Positions 40,401 to 52,719 of a stretch of DNA of 64,000 nucleotides are shown piece after piece; the first letter of the stretch is position 1; every line of letters begins with the position of its first letter. Made by a program: the position numbers and the translations under genes. The notes below the pieces were generated by a model, which was not told the DNA's origin, did no database searches, and saw nothing but the letters and a program-made list of their open reading frames with translations. The DNA is taken from contig CM060696.1 of assembly GCA_030686995.1 (NCBI GenBank), forward strand, positions 116,513,949 through 116,577,948. The letters are read 5' to 3'. Source of the stretch: Artemisia argyi. Taxonomy: Eukaryota; Streptophyta; Magnoliopsida; Asterales; Asteraceae.

Positions 40401-41043
40401 TTACGCGTAACTTGGGTGAATAGTACGAATCTACAGCTGTGAACAGTACTTTCTGTCCTTTTTACGCATAAATTTTGGCCTAAAACCCTTTTCTTACGCG
40501 TAACTAAGGTCAAAACCCTTTTTCTACGCGTAACTCTGGTCAAAACCCTCTTCTTACGCATAAGATTGATTTTCTACGCGTAAGTTGAAGTCTACGCACA
40601 AGATCCTATGCTTAAGTTTAGTTTCTACGCAGAAGATCAGCTCTTACGCATAAGATCATATCTTACGCGTAAGTTTCAGAGTTCTACGCATAACTTCTTC
40701 AAAGGTTCTCGCTTCGTGCTACGGTGACTCAGTACTTCCCTGACTTGGATAAGTTTGTGGAATACTTCGAAAAGGGATATCTTTCAAGCTTGGACAAGTT
40801 TGAGAGATCAATTTGGTTGAAAAACCTTACGCGTAACTTTTCTTACGCATAAACTCAAAGTTTACGCGTAAAAAATCAAAGCTTACGCATAAACACTTTG
40901 TTTACGCATAACCTTAATTTTTACGCATAACCTGAAAGTTTACGCATAACTTTTCTTACGCGTAAGATTTGAAGTTAACCATAAGATTTGAAGTTAAGCG
41001 TAAGAATCACTGTTTACGCATAAGTTTCTGGATTTACGCGTAA
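40401..41043 (+). repeat. Array of about 23 TTACGCGTAA-type palindromes in the copia leader
   Basis: Exact TTACGCGTAA occurs at 40401, 40494, 40663, 40827, 40862, 40956 and 41034. TTACGCATAA occurs at 40462, 40554, 40644, 40843, 40883, 40902, 40921, 40940 and 41014. Seven further variants lie at 40524, 40574, 40592, 40625, 40684, 40975 and 40994. Spacing is irregular (about 15-35 bases) with a gap at 40694-40826. The array lies between primer site and gag start, in the transcribed leader. The exact unit is self-complementary in DNA and RNA. A 95-codon antisense frame (40561-40274) is a by-product. Confidence 0.9.
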
Positions 41044-41341
41044 GTTTTTGACTTTTTGACAACTAAACTTCAAACGGCCATAACTTTTGAACCGTAACTC
41101 CGTTTTCGACGAATCAACTGTCAAAACGACCGTGAGACCGAGAAGAAGGACACGTTGAATCATCTAAAGATCATTCAAGCCAAGCTTCGAGGCCCAAATC
41201 CACTCCGAACGGAAGTTATTGAGGTTTCAAGGTTTCAGATCAAATTTTTCACCATAAAAACTTGCATCAACTTACACTAAACACAACTCCTACTTCGTTG
41301 AATCGATCCAAGAATCAGCTTTATTCATCTACACTTCATCA

Positions 41342-44300
41342 ATGGCAACTCAGCAAGACATTCATGCTGCCGGTGCGGAAAACCGACCTCCAATGCTTGA
41401 AAAAGGTGGATATCTCCCATGGACAAGCTGCATGCTTCGTTACATCAAAACAAAGCCTGATGGTAAATTAATGATCAACTCCATTACAAATGGTCCATTC
41501 AAGCCACGACAAGTTCAAATTGAAGGTAATCCAAATGCAACACCTCCTACTCAACCATTCGTGCGTGAACAAACAGAAGCAGATTACATAGAGGAAGACA
41601 AGAAGCAGATCGCCGCAGATGATATGGCAATGCATTTAATCCAACTTGGATTACCACGGGAGATCTTTGCTGCGGTCGATAGCTGTGAAACAACTTATGC
41701 TATGTGGGAACGTGTTAGGAGGATATGTCATGGAACAGAGATTGGACAACAGGATGTTGAGAACAAACTTCTTACTGAATGGGAGAATTTCACATCCACT
41801 AAAGGTGAACAGATTGAATCTTACTACACAAGGTTTTGCACTTTGATGAATGAGTTAATCAAAAACAAGTTGACACCTCGAACAATTGCAACAAACATCA
41901 AATTCATCAATAACCTTCCAGAAGAATGGGGTCGTTATGTTACAATTGTCAATCAAACAAAGGATTTACATAAGGTGAACTATGATCAACTCTATGACTT
42001 TTTGAAGCAAAACCAAGCTGAGGCTAATGAAGTAAGGAAAGAAAGATTGGCAAAGAATCATGATCCTCTTGCACTAATTGCTACTACACCAACACCGCTA
42101 CCAGTGAACACACAACAATCATCATCATCTTCCACTCACAACTACATGCAACCATCATACGTTCAACAACCAACACCGGTCTACCAACAACAGTTCTACC
42201 CACAGCAACAACAACACGTTATTCCACAACAGCAATACCAACAATTCCCAGAACCAGAATTCACGGAAAATGATGAAGCTACTGCTGCATTAACCCAAGC
42301 GTTTGCTTTTCTGTCAAAGGCATTCCAAGGACGCTATTCTACACCAACTAACAACAACCAAAGGATTTCATCGAACACTCGCAACAAGCAGATTGCTCAG
42401 CCGAGTTTCAATATGGGCAACGGAGGCCAAATGGTTGGAGTTTATGGGAATCAGCAAGGATATGCTACTGGAATTAACATGGGGAATCAGAATATGCTGA
42501 ATGCAGGGAATCAGAATGCAGGAAATCGGTATGGTCAGTTTGTTGGAAATCAGAGGGGTCAGAATGTTGGTAATCAGGCAATGGGTAATCAGAATAGAAA
42601 TGTTGCAGCTCCAGTAGTTGGGAATTTGGGAAATGGGAATCAGGGTAATCCGGTTAAGTGCTTCAACTGTCAGGGTGTAGGTCATATGGCAAGGAACTGT
42701 CCTACTAAGCCTAACAAGAAAGATCTAGCGTACTTGCAGAAAGCAGTGATGTTGGCACAAAAGGCAGAGGCAGGATTCCAGTTGAACGCAGAGGAGAATG
42801 ATTTTATAACTCTTATGGATGACATGGAAGATAGAGAGGATATCGATGCGAACTGCATATTCATGGCGAATCTTCAGGAAGCTAAGTATGACATGGATTC
42901 TGACACACTTCCTGTTTATGACACCAATGCACCATCTGAGGTATCAAATTTCAACACATGTCACAATAATGATATATTTGATATGTCTCCTCATGAGGAA
43001 CAGCATTCTGAGAAGCTAGCACCCACTTATGATACACACTTGGACACGCCAAGTAGTAGCAATACTCCTTCAGCAACTCCAGATGTGAATCATAATGGAG
43101 GCTTCGTTTCACAGCATGCTGAGAATGATGAGGAAACACGTGCTTTGTTTGAATCATTATTGAATAATTGTCGTATTGAAATTGATAATGTGAAAAAGGT
43201 CAATCGCGATGTTAAGGCCGCGAATGTTAAATTGACTGCTGAGCTTGAGAGTTACAAAGAAAACGTTAAAGCTTTTGAATTTCATAACAAAAGATTGTCT
43301 GAATTAGAAACTGGTTATCAAAATTCTGTTTCAAGGGAAAAACAATTGCAACTCAAGTTTGATACACTTGATGTTAATTCTTTCAAAAAGATAAAATCTT
43401 TAAACGCGGAAATTTCTGATTTACAAAACCAACTTTCTAAACAAAAAACAGCTTATACCAATCTTGAAAAAGAAAGGGATGAGTTGAAAAAGGACTTTGC
43501 AAAGAAAGAAGACAAACTTTTGGCCGAAATCGTAGAGTCAGAACACATGATTGCTCATTTAGAAGAATTAGTGGTTAAGTCGGGTCAATCAAGTCAAACA
43601 ATGAAAATGATTTCAAATCAAACTAATCCGATTTACCATACGAAACATAAAGTGGCTCTTGGTAACAACACCCCCAGTAATCTCAAGAAAGCTCAGCAAG
43701 AACAGAATGTTTTGTATAATGGTAATATGATTTACACCAAACATGATCCTCCCGTCGTTCGGGATTCTGTGCAAACGATAGAACATGTCGAAGAGAGCAT
43801 TACTAAAATGAAACAAAAGGATTTGAAACCCATTGATTACAACAAATTGAACAAACTTTCGGGAATTACTTTTGTTCCACAAAAAGAACCATCTGTGTTT
43901 TCCATAAAATGACCATTCTCAAAAATGTTTTCTAAGAAAGTAATTGTTTCCAAATCTCTTTCAAAAATGGAACAAATTTCTTCTAACAACACTTTTAATA
44001 CAAGTGAGGCTAGAGAAATTTTGGATGACGTTAAAAAGAGAATTCAAGAACTTCAAAATATTGTTGCTTCTAAAACTACAATCGATATTAACAACTGGCA
44101 TTCCAGTTTTCATATTGAGCAGAAAAAAGTTTTTGAAAACGAAATTATTATCCCACTGAATAACATCAGTGCGAGGGTAATCCATTTTGAACGTGCTTTC
44201 TTAAAAGAAACGGCCGACTTTGTCAAGGACCACAAATCCCTGGTAAACGAAACTAACGAAACTCGTGAAAACATGAATGTTTTGGAAAACCTAAATGATT

Positions 44301-45568
44301 CTCTCTTCGAAGCTGTTATGACCACTGACATTATGTCCATCATCTTACAAACATATTCTGTTCAAGACGATGAACGACTAAGAGCTGAGACCTCCGCAAT
44401 TGTTTCAAAATATGAAAATGCTCTTATAAAGCTTGAAAAAGAAAATGTGTCATATTTTAAACAACTTGATCGGAAAAAGGAAGAATGCAAGTATGACAAA
44501 TTGTCATATGAGCGTGCCTTAAAGAACATGAAAGAGCAAAATGATCTTTTGAGGGCTCAGCTAGAAAGTCAAAAAGGAAAGGGTGAGGAAACTAAGTTTG
44601 CAAAACCATTGACTTCGGAGAAACCAAATTTTTCAAACACGGTTCAAAAACCAAAAATGTCAATTTCACGGTTTGCTCCAAAAGTCGATGAGAAAAAGGA
44701 TTTGACAAAACCAGTCACTCCAACACCCTTGCCCAAGAAAAGTGATAATGAAAAAATTGTTGATAAAGGAAAAGCAGTTGTCGAAACACCAAAAGTGATA
44801 GCACCTGGCCTTTTTAGGATTAGTCCCACTAATGCGTCTGCCTCAACTTCTAAGACAAATGCGTACAAAAAGGATAATTCTAAAGAGTCTAGTGATCCTA
44901 AAAAGGACAACAATATAAATCCTAACGCGTGTGCCTTACCTTCTACAGGATTAGAAAGCACCTCTAGGAGCAGCAGACTAAAGCCTAGGAGCAATACAAG
45001 GAACAATAGAGTCTCGCCTGTTTCTACGAGTAGTAGCAAGAATAAAGTTGAAGAAGTAGAAGAACACCCTAGGAATTTATCGCTTTGTAATAAGAAACAT
45101 GATTCATCTGAATGTAATGTCGAAAGTACTGGTTCTAATGCATGTAATAACTCTGTTTGTTTAATATGCAAGAAATGTTTAATTAATGATGTTCATGATG
45201 AATGTGTTTCTAAGAATGTGAATGTTACGCCTGAACAGAAGTATGTTCCAAAGAGAACTAGTGCTAGATCTAGATCTATAGAAAGATTAGTTGCACGTTT
45301 TAGGTCTACCACTAGTAGTCGAATGCCTAGGAACTACCTTAAGTTTTGTATGTGGATACCAACAGGTAGAGAGTTCACTCTTAAGGACGGCAAATTAGAA
45401 ATAACTCAAGCTAAACAAGTAGCAACTGTCTATGAGTGTGATTTAGATTTTACTCCTAACCTCATGGAACCAAATTCAAAACGGTTTCCAAATGCAAACT
45501 CTTCTGTTCTTGGCAGGTTATCGAAATATGTCTTTGGATCATCGACTCGGGTTGCTCCAAGCACATGA
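41342..45568 (+). pseudogene. gag: gag plus linker ORF of the copia element, one in-frame stop
   Basis: Gag starts MATQQDIHAAG at 41342, 856 codons to TGA at 43910-43912. It has a copia-type capsid domain (residues about 70-220), a Gln-rich stretch (255-305), an Asn/Gly-rich repeat region (365-435), the zinc knuckle CFNCQGVGHMARNC (residues 440-453; 42659-42700), and a long Lys/Glu/Leu coiled-coil (about 600-760). The same frame resumes immediately and runs to 45568 (547 codons from 43925): more coiled-coil, a basic Ser/Thr-rich part, and a second Cys/His motif, CLICKKCLINDVHDEC (45158-45205). Whether the TGA is a mutation or a natural divider is unclear. The combined length far exceeds a usual copia Gag (about 300 residues). 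Pol follows in the -1 frame. Confidence 0.9.
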
Positions 45569-48500
45569 CCGGGAATTTAAAGCTGCTGATCAATTTCGTC
45601 TGGAAATTCATGGGAACTGTACGCTTTGGAAATGATCATGTAGCAGCTATTCTGGGTTATGGAGATCTTCGGTTTGAGAATTTTTTGATCACTCGGGTTT
45701 ACTACGTCGAAGGGTTGGGACACAACTTGTTTTCAGTCGGGCAGTTTTGTGATGCAGATTTAGAAGTTGCATTCAGGAGAAACACGGTTTTTATCAGAAA
45801 TTTGGTTGGTGATGATCTCTTAACTGGTAATCGTAGTACAAACTTGTATGCTATCGACATCAACCAAATGGCTTCTACATCACCAATTTGTCATATGACA
45901 AGGGCAACCGAAACTAAGTCCTGGCTGTGGCACAGACGTTTATCCCATCTCAATTTCGACACCATCAACAAGTTAGCCAAAGACAACATCGTCACCGGAC
46001 TCCCTAAGTTCAAATACACCAAGGAACACCTTTGTCCATCATGCGAACAAGGAAAAAGCAAAAGAGCATCATATAAACCCAAAACCGTACCTAGTTCGGA
46101 AGCAAGGTTACATATGTTGCACATGGACTTATGTGGCCCAATGAGAGTTGAAAGCATTAATGGGAAGAAGTATATTCTTGTTATTGTTGATGATTATTCC
46201 AGATATACTTGGGTAAAGTTTTTGAGATCAAAAGACGAAGCACCAGGCATCATCATCACCTTTCTGAAGCGTATTCAAGTTCTACTTCAAGCTCCAGTAA
46301 TGATTATAAGAACAGATAATGGCACATAATTCACAAATCAGGAGTTAAGAACTTACCTCGAAGATGTTGGAATCACACACCAAACATCAGTTGTTAGAAC
46401 TCCACAACAGAATGGGGTAGTTGAAAGAAGAAATAGAACTCTTGTGGAAGCTGCTCGCACAATGCTAATTTTTTCTAGTGCACCACTATTCTTATGGGCT
46501 GATGCTGTTGCCACTGCTTGTTTCACTCAGAACCGATCCCTAGTACATCCAAGATTCAATAAAACCCCATATGAGCTAGTGAACAACCGTAAACCTGACA
46601 TCTCTTACCTTCACGTGTTTGGCGCTTTGTGCTATCCGACGAATGACAGAGAAGATCTAGGGAAGTTAAAAGCTAAGGGTGATATTGGAATCTTCATTGG
46701 ATATTCAGAAAACTCGAGGGCATTCAGGGTGTATAATAGAAGAACGAAAAAGATAATGGAGACGATGAATGTGAAGTTTGACGAGATTTCACAGATGGCT
46801 TCTGAGAGATACGCTCTAGAACCCGCGCTTAATCCGATGGCTTCTAATCAAAACAGATTAGGACCCGCACCAAACCAGCAGACTTCTGGACACATCAGTT
46901 CAGGACTCGTACCTCAAAGAGCTCAGTCAACAAACACGGATAAACCTTCAGAACAAGAACTGGAAAATTTCTTCGAGTTAATGTTTGATGAATATTATGG
47001 TGGAACTTCGACTAATGCATCTCAACAACATTCCGCTGCACCCGCTCAAAACCATCAACCACCACCACCACCACAGGATGCATCTACAACAATCGAAGCT
47101 GAAGCACCAACTACCTCAACATCATCAACATCCACTCCAGCAACTCCAGTTATTGAAACTGATCTACCAAGAGTTGATGAGCAAAATCAAAACACAAATT
47201 TTCAAGAAGAACCACCAAATAATTCAAACAATGATGCGTTAGAAGAAGAAGAAATATTTGAAAACCCGTTTGCAACAGACTCTGCTGAATCTTCTTCAAG
47301 GTTACAAGAACCATCTAACACACATTCGTTACACCCAAGGTACCCTTCTACGTTTCAATGGACAAAAGACCATCCGTTAGTACATGTTATTGGTGATCCT
47401 TCAATGCCAGTTCAGATGAGGAGACAACTTGCCACCGATCTCGAATTGTGCATTTACATTTGCTCAATAAGCACCAAAGTACCTAAGAACATTCGAGAAG
47501 CAATGGCAGAAAACCCATGGATTGAAGCGATGCAGGAGGAATTTCTTCAATACCTGTTACATGACAGTTGGGAACTTGTTGAACGACCACTTGATAAACG
47601 TGTTCTTGACCTCAAGTGGTTGTGGAAGAACAAACTGGATGAGGAAATGACTGTTATTCGCAACAAAGCTCGTCTCGTGGCTAAAGGTTATCCACAAGAA
47701 GAAGGGATAGATTTCGAGGAATCATTCGCGCCTGTAGCTAGACTTGAAGCAGTCCAGATTTTCTTAGCCTATGCAGCTCACAAAAACATCACAGTCTATC
47801 AGATGGACATTAAGACAGCTTTCTTGAATGGAACTCTGAAAGAAGAAGTGTATGTGAGTCAGCCAGAGGGATTCATCGACAAAGATCATCCAGACTACGT
47901 CTACAAGCTTAAGAAAGCAATTTATGGTTTAAAACAAGCTCCAAGAGCGTGGTATGACGAACTATCATCTTTCTTGCTCAAAAACAATTTCACAAAAGGA
48001 ACGGTTGATGACACCTTGTTTATCAAAAAATTCAAAGATGACATTTTGATCGTTCAAATTTACGTGGACGACATTATTTTTGGATCAACAAATCCTAACC
48101 ATTAAAAATATTTTGAAAATCTCATGAAAAGTAAATTTGAAATGTCCATGATGGGGGAACTAAAATTCTTTCTTGGTTTACAAATCCATCAATCCCCTCG
48201 TGGTATTTTTATTAATCAAGCTAAATATACGATAGAGATTTTGAAAAAACATGGAATGGAAAATTGTGATTCTGTTGGTACACCAATGGTCACTTCACCA
48301 AAAATAGGTGCTGATTTGTTTGGGAAACCCATTGATCCGAAGAAATATCGGAGCATGATCGGTTCTCTCATGTACCTAACTGCTAGTCGCCCCGATATTC
48401 AATTTGCTGTATGTTTATTAGCACGGTTTCAGGCAAAGCCTACCGAACTTCACCTCAAAGAGGTTAAACGGATCTTTCGGTACCTACAAAGCACCATTAA

Positions 48501-49038
48501 CATGGGACTTTGGTATCCGAAGGATTCGGGGTTTAATCTAACAGCATTTTCAGATGCAGACCATGCTGGTGATCAAGTTACAGCAAAGAGTACATCAGGT
48601 GGAGCACAATTTTTGGGTGAAAAGCTTGTAAGCTGGTCTTCAAAGAAACAGGATTGTACTGCGCTATCAACCGCTGAAGCCGAGTATGTGTCTCTATCTG
48701 CGTGTTGTGCCCAAGTTCTTTGGATGCGGACACAGCTCACAGATTATGGCTTTACTTTTGACAGAATACCTATGTATTGTGACTCAAAAAGTGCCATAGC
48801 CATCTCGTGCAATCCTGTACATCACTCTAAGACGAAGCATATCAAAGTCCGCTACCATTTCATCAAAGAACACGTGGAAGAGGGTACTGTTGAATTATTT
48901 TTCGTTAAGACTGATTATCAACTCGCCGATCTATTTACTAAAGCCCTTCCAAAAGAACGGTTTGACTATTTAGTTCGACGAATTGGCATGCGAAGCCTAA
49001 CTCCTGAGGAGCTAGAACGTCTTCTCGAATCTTCTTGA
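45460..49038 (+). pseudogene. pol: pol of the copia element: protease, integrase, RT, RNase H; two stops
   Basis: Pol is in the -1 frame relative to gag and overlaps its end by about 105 bases; the frame opens after a TAA near 45458. The protease box DSGCSKHMTG begins at 45544. The GAG-pre-integrase zinc region (HRRLSHLNFD ... CPSCEQGKSKR) is near 45930-46060 and the integrase core has MDLCGP, RTDNGT and ERRNRTL. A TAA at 46327-46329 breaks the core directly after the second catalytic Asp. RT follows with [14 protein letters not shown] and catalytic YVDDIIFG (about 48061-48084), then a TAA at 48103-48105, then RT connection and RNase H (SDADHAGD, SAEAEY-like LSTAEAEY, CDSKSAI, ADLFTKALP). It ends at 49038 with TGA after a Leu/Ser tail. 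Apart from the two stops the domains look full length. Confidence 0.95.
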
Positions 49039-51596
49039 AAAAGTTTTCAAAATCGCTTCGCTGTAAATATTTTTGAAAAATCAAAATACAAAATTTGAAA
49101 AACCAACAGAAACAAAATACAAAAATATAAAATTTCAATAAATACAAAAACAATATAAAATCAAAAAATCCAAAAAAATTCTTCTCACGACATGTCTCTC
49201 GTATAAATCAATATTCTGTACGTTTCTAGAAATGTCATTCAACAATGATACGGACATGTACAGATGCTTGAGCGGGAGTTCTTTAAATGTTTTTCTAAAA
49301 CATGTCGTTTCTCAAAAAGCTTCTTCACTATGGCTTTCGTATACTTCAGTACGAAACCCGTACTAAGATGATGACTTCTGATTATTTTCAAATCAAGGAC
49401 TCGTACGTTCAATGACGAACTCTTTTTCAAAAAGTTCGAGTCTAAACAAACGAAAAAGATTTCAAGCATAAACTCGTTTTTCAACAAAATTCTTGAGCAC
49501 TTTTTCAAGATTGTTCAAAAGATTTCTCAAAATCTCTCAAAATGAGTGCTCAAGATAACTCCCTCTAAACCCTTAATTGATTTTCAAATGTGCTATCATT
49601 AAGGGGGAGTACAAACACAAAATGTTCCGAACTCATGCAAAATGAAATCTGTCTTTCTCTCCAAAAAGCTTTTTCTTAATCAGTTGATATAAAAAATATC
49701 ACTATATGCTATTTTTGAGGGGGAGAAGACATGATTAAAATGTGATCAAAGATGTTTAAAGCTTGTGACTGAATCTCAAAAGAGCTAGACTCAGAATGTA
49801 CCAATGAATTGACGAAGCTTAAAATGTCAGTAATCGAAAAGACTTGTCCTGGACGGGTAATAATTTCAAGCTAGTCTAACTAGTGATGTAAGCGTGTCTC
49901 GAATAGGACTTGTCTGAGTAGAATGTACCGTATCGAGAGATTTTCTTTGGACTTGATCAGGACGGGTTATAATTTCAAGCTAGTCTAACTAGTGATGTAA
50001 GCGTGTCTCGAATCGGTCATGTTCACTGAAAGTGGATCAATTCAAAAAGTGCAAACTCCTCTCGCATGTGCAAATTTCTTAAAATTCATGAGCACATGTG
50101 AAGGGGGAGTCCTTCAAAAGAAATGCAAAACTCTCGAAGTGTCAACAATGTGTTTTATTATCATAAACACTTTGAGAGATTTTTCATAAATGGTTTTATG
50201 ACAACAATAGGATAGTCATGAAGTTATAAGGTGACTAAGGTTAGGTAAAACTGTCCTATGATCCGCCAGAGCCGGAGGGATCTACCCAAGGACAAATCCA
50301 ATAGATTAGAATTAGAAGTCCTTAGGTATGATTGAAAAAAGGAGAAAATGAGAAAGGAGAAAGAAGGGGTTGAAGAATTAAAAAGAAAAGTTATGAAAAA
50401 GGGTGAAAAGAAATAGCCCTCCATATGTTCAACCTTAGGGCAGACACCGGGTTCAACTCATATGCTACTGGCTGTTACCAAGGTGACATCGGTATTGAAG
50501 ATAAAGACGTCATGGACCCAGTGACGCACTGCACTAAACCTTCTTAACCACTCAAGTTCTCTTAAAAGAGCTTGTTTCATTCTCACGGGGAACCGATGTA
50601 ATCTATCGACCTGTCTCTTAGAGATGGTTGATATTGAAACAGGAGACCTCTCCCTAATCTCCGCATAGGAAACCAAATGTGCACTTATCGAGTCTAGAGC
50701 CCCGAGATTCATCAAAAGATCTCATAGGAACACATAATATTCCTACACTGGTTGTTCATCATTAAGGACGCCAGATGTAAACTTTAGAGTCCTACGCAGA
50801 TCTTAGCAATCTGCCAGAACATTTATGAGAGAACTCACACTTTGTGATTCTCAATGATTGAATGGAAATTCCTGCCAGGGTCAACATCAAGCAGCCCTGA
50901 CAGCAGGTCACTTCGGTAATTCTTTATGGGTTACGCTTAGTGTTCGTGGTGGTTTCAAACGGTCTACAGTCGTGGAGTGATCCCCAGCGACTCACCCAGT
51001 CATTGAGCTACTTAGTAGGTCTCGTAAGCTCTCTCGAGAGTATCTGACATGGGAACGGCCTTGGTAAGGGTTAGAAGGAATCTTCACACTATGCTGTTGA
51101 CGATCTCTAATTCTTATCTGTAAGTACCGGATGTTTTATTGCTAACTGTTTGTATGCAGGGACACTTCATCTCCATGGCGACAGATTCCACGTGCTCATA
51201 CATACATCTGGAAGTTAAAGAAAGCTCCCTCAAAGATCTATACAACACAAAGTTCAAAGAAAGATTCTACGCCAAAAAGAAGAATCTACAAAGTATCAAT
51301 ACTAAAGATCAAAGTGAAAGAAAGGGAACTACGTGCATATGAATATCAAAGTCCAAAGATGTATGAGCATGTTGGAATGGCAAACAACCACCACAGACGC
51401 AGAAGTGACGAAAGGCAGATAACTCCACATCACAAAGGAACAAAGAACGATGAAAAATCAGTTATCAAAGATCACAAAGCATGAAGGAACAAAGACTAAA
51501 GACTATTCTACAACGACACACAAAGTTAAAGACAAAGAACACGGAATACCCACTCACGTGGAGCATCATTCGAATGACCACCCCTTAGGGGGAGAT
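49039..51596 (+). other. Long non-coding 3' region of the copia element with several purine tracts
   Basis: This 2.5-kb stretch has no convincing ORF on the plus strand. Purine tracts of the type A/G-GGGGGAG lie at 49601-49609, 49717-49728, 50101-50109 and 51587-51594; only the last adjoins the LTR. A 54-bp repeat beginning GGACGGGT occurs at 49851-49904 and 49960-50013. SIRE-type copia elements can have an env-like ORF in this position; I see none. Confidence 0.7.
51587..51594 (+). other. Polypurine tract of the copia element
   Basis: AGGGGGAG is followed by two bases and the 3' LTR start TGTTAG at 51597. Confidence 0.85.
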
Positions 51597-52004
51597 TGTT
51601 AGCATCAAAATATTTATATATAGAAGTGATGGTCATTCTCATATTGTAACTTTGTGTCGTTTGTTAAAGATTAGTAATAGTTTAGTCATTGGGCTTTGGA
51701 CTTGGCAAGCTAATATGTTATGTGCTATGTTTCATAAGCCTTGTTATCTAAACATGTAACCAAGTCCAAGCCCAAGTCCATTAGAAAGCCCATGAGGCCT
51801 TTCTCTCTAACTATAAAAGGCACCTTACCTCTCATTTGTAAGGTGTGCTTGTGTGTGAAAGTGTGTGTGTTTATTAATAAAAGCTCTCTTCATCTTTATA
51901 TTCTCTCTTTAATCTTAACGCCACATATCTTACATCAAGTCACCATCTTTCCATCTTTCTAGTACTTATATTTGTGTTAAAGTTGATAGATCTAAGGTCC
52001 TACA
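51597..52004 (+). repeat. 3' LTR of the copia element
   Basis: The LTR is 408 bp with no difference seen from 39740-40147. TATAAAAGG is at 51812-51820 and AATAAA at 51876-51881. AGGAA follows. Confidence 0.97.
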
Positions 52005-52352
52005 AGGAATTAACAAGTATTGTGACTTTGAATCAGAAAATATGGTAATTGCAAACTACAACTGTTGCCACATGCGTTCTTTCTTTTAACGTTTCATTAG
52101 CTTGAACCACCTTTGGTAGACTCCATCATTGTGTGGTAAGTTTTTAGGTATTGTGCTTTGCCTTTAATTAGATGTTTGTGTTACTATATGTATCATATTA
52201 TTTATCTGTGGTTCCTGTATCAGTTCATTATGTTAATGCTACATAACTCCCGACCTCTCATGCAAGCTTCTCGCCACAAGCTCCGTTATGAAGCCAACTC
52301 ATCAGAAAACGCTTATATTCTATTATTGTACTAACTATTACGATATTAAAAA

Positions 52353-52661
52353 CGGAAAATTGCCAAAATGGCCCGTTGCCCTGCTGTTTAGGTATATTTA
52401 GCCATTTTTTGAAAAATTTCAGTTTTAGCCCAGGTTGCCCTGGGCAATTTTCGTACAGCCAACCAAAAGATGACAAGTATCCTCAAGTTTCTCAAAATAC
52501 AAAAAAGTTGCCCAAAATACACGAAAGTTGCCCCAATGTGGCACTCTGTAGTTGGCTATGCAAATAGTTGCCCAGGGCAACCTGGCTAAAACGGGAATTT
52601 TTCAAAAAAGGGCTAAATATGCCTAGACTTTGGGCAACTGGGCTATTTTACCAATTATCCC
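52353..52661. mobile_element. Mutator-type MITE, 309 bp, fold-back
   Basis: A 9-bp target duplication TATTAAAAA flanks it exactly (52344-52352 and 52662-52670). The ends are long imperfect terminal inverted repeats: left GGAAAATTGCCAAAATGGCC, right (reverse complement) GGGATAATTGGTAAAATAGC. The arms continue with TTGCCC and TATTTAGCC for about 100 bases, so the element folds into a near-complete hairpin. A 9-bp duplication and this G/C-rich end pattern fit non-autonomous Mutator-like elements. No coding content. Confidence 0.85.
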
Positions 52662-52719
52662 TATTAAAAAATGTTGTGAATTGAAGTAATGCTTTATCCT
52701 TCACCCTTTTAATTATAAT

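Larger units (their letters stand above)
39740..52004 (+). mobile_element. Ty1/copia retrotransposon, 12.3 kb, with identical LTRs
   Basis: Target duplication AGGAA flanks the element (39735-39739 and 52005-52009). The LTRs are 408 bp (39740-40147 and 51597-52004), TGTTAGCATC to GTCCTACA, with no difference seen. A Met-type primer site is at 40150-40163 and a polypurine tract at 51587-51594. In order it holds a leader with a palindrome array, gag plus a long linker ORF, pol with integrase before RT (copia order), and a 2.5-kb non-coding 3' region. It resembles copia families common in Asteraceae in memory; I do not assign a lineage. Three stops in the frames suggest this young copy is itself disabled. 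Confidence 0.97.

Noticed and set aside
40274..40561. 95-codon antisense frame with TRRKRVLT repeats
   Set aside because: It is the antisense reading of the TTACGCGTAA array.
44644..45171. 175-codon minus-strand frame rich in Leu and Phe
   Set aside because: It is a shadow of the Lys/Glu/Ser-rich copia linker ORF on the plus strand.
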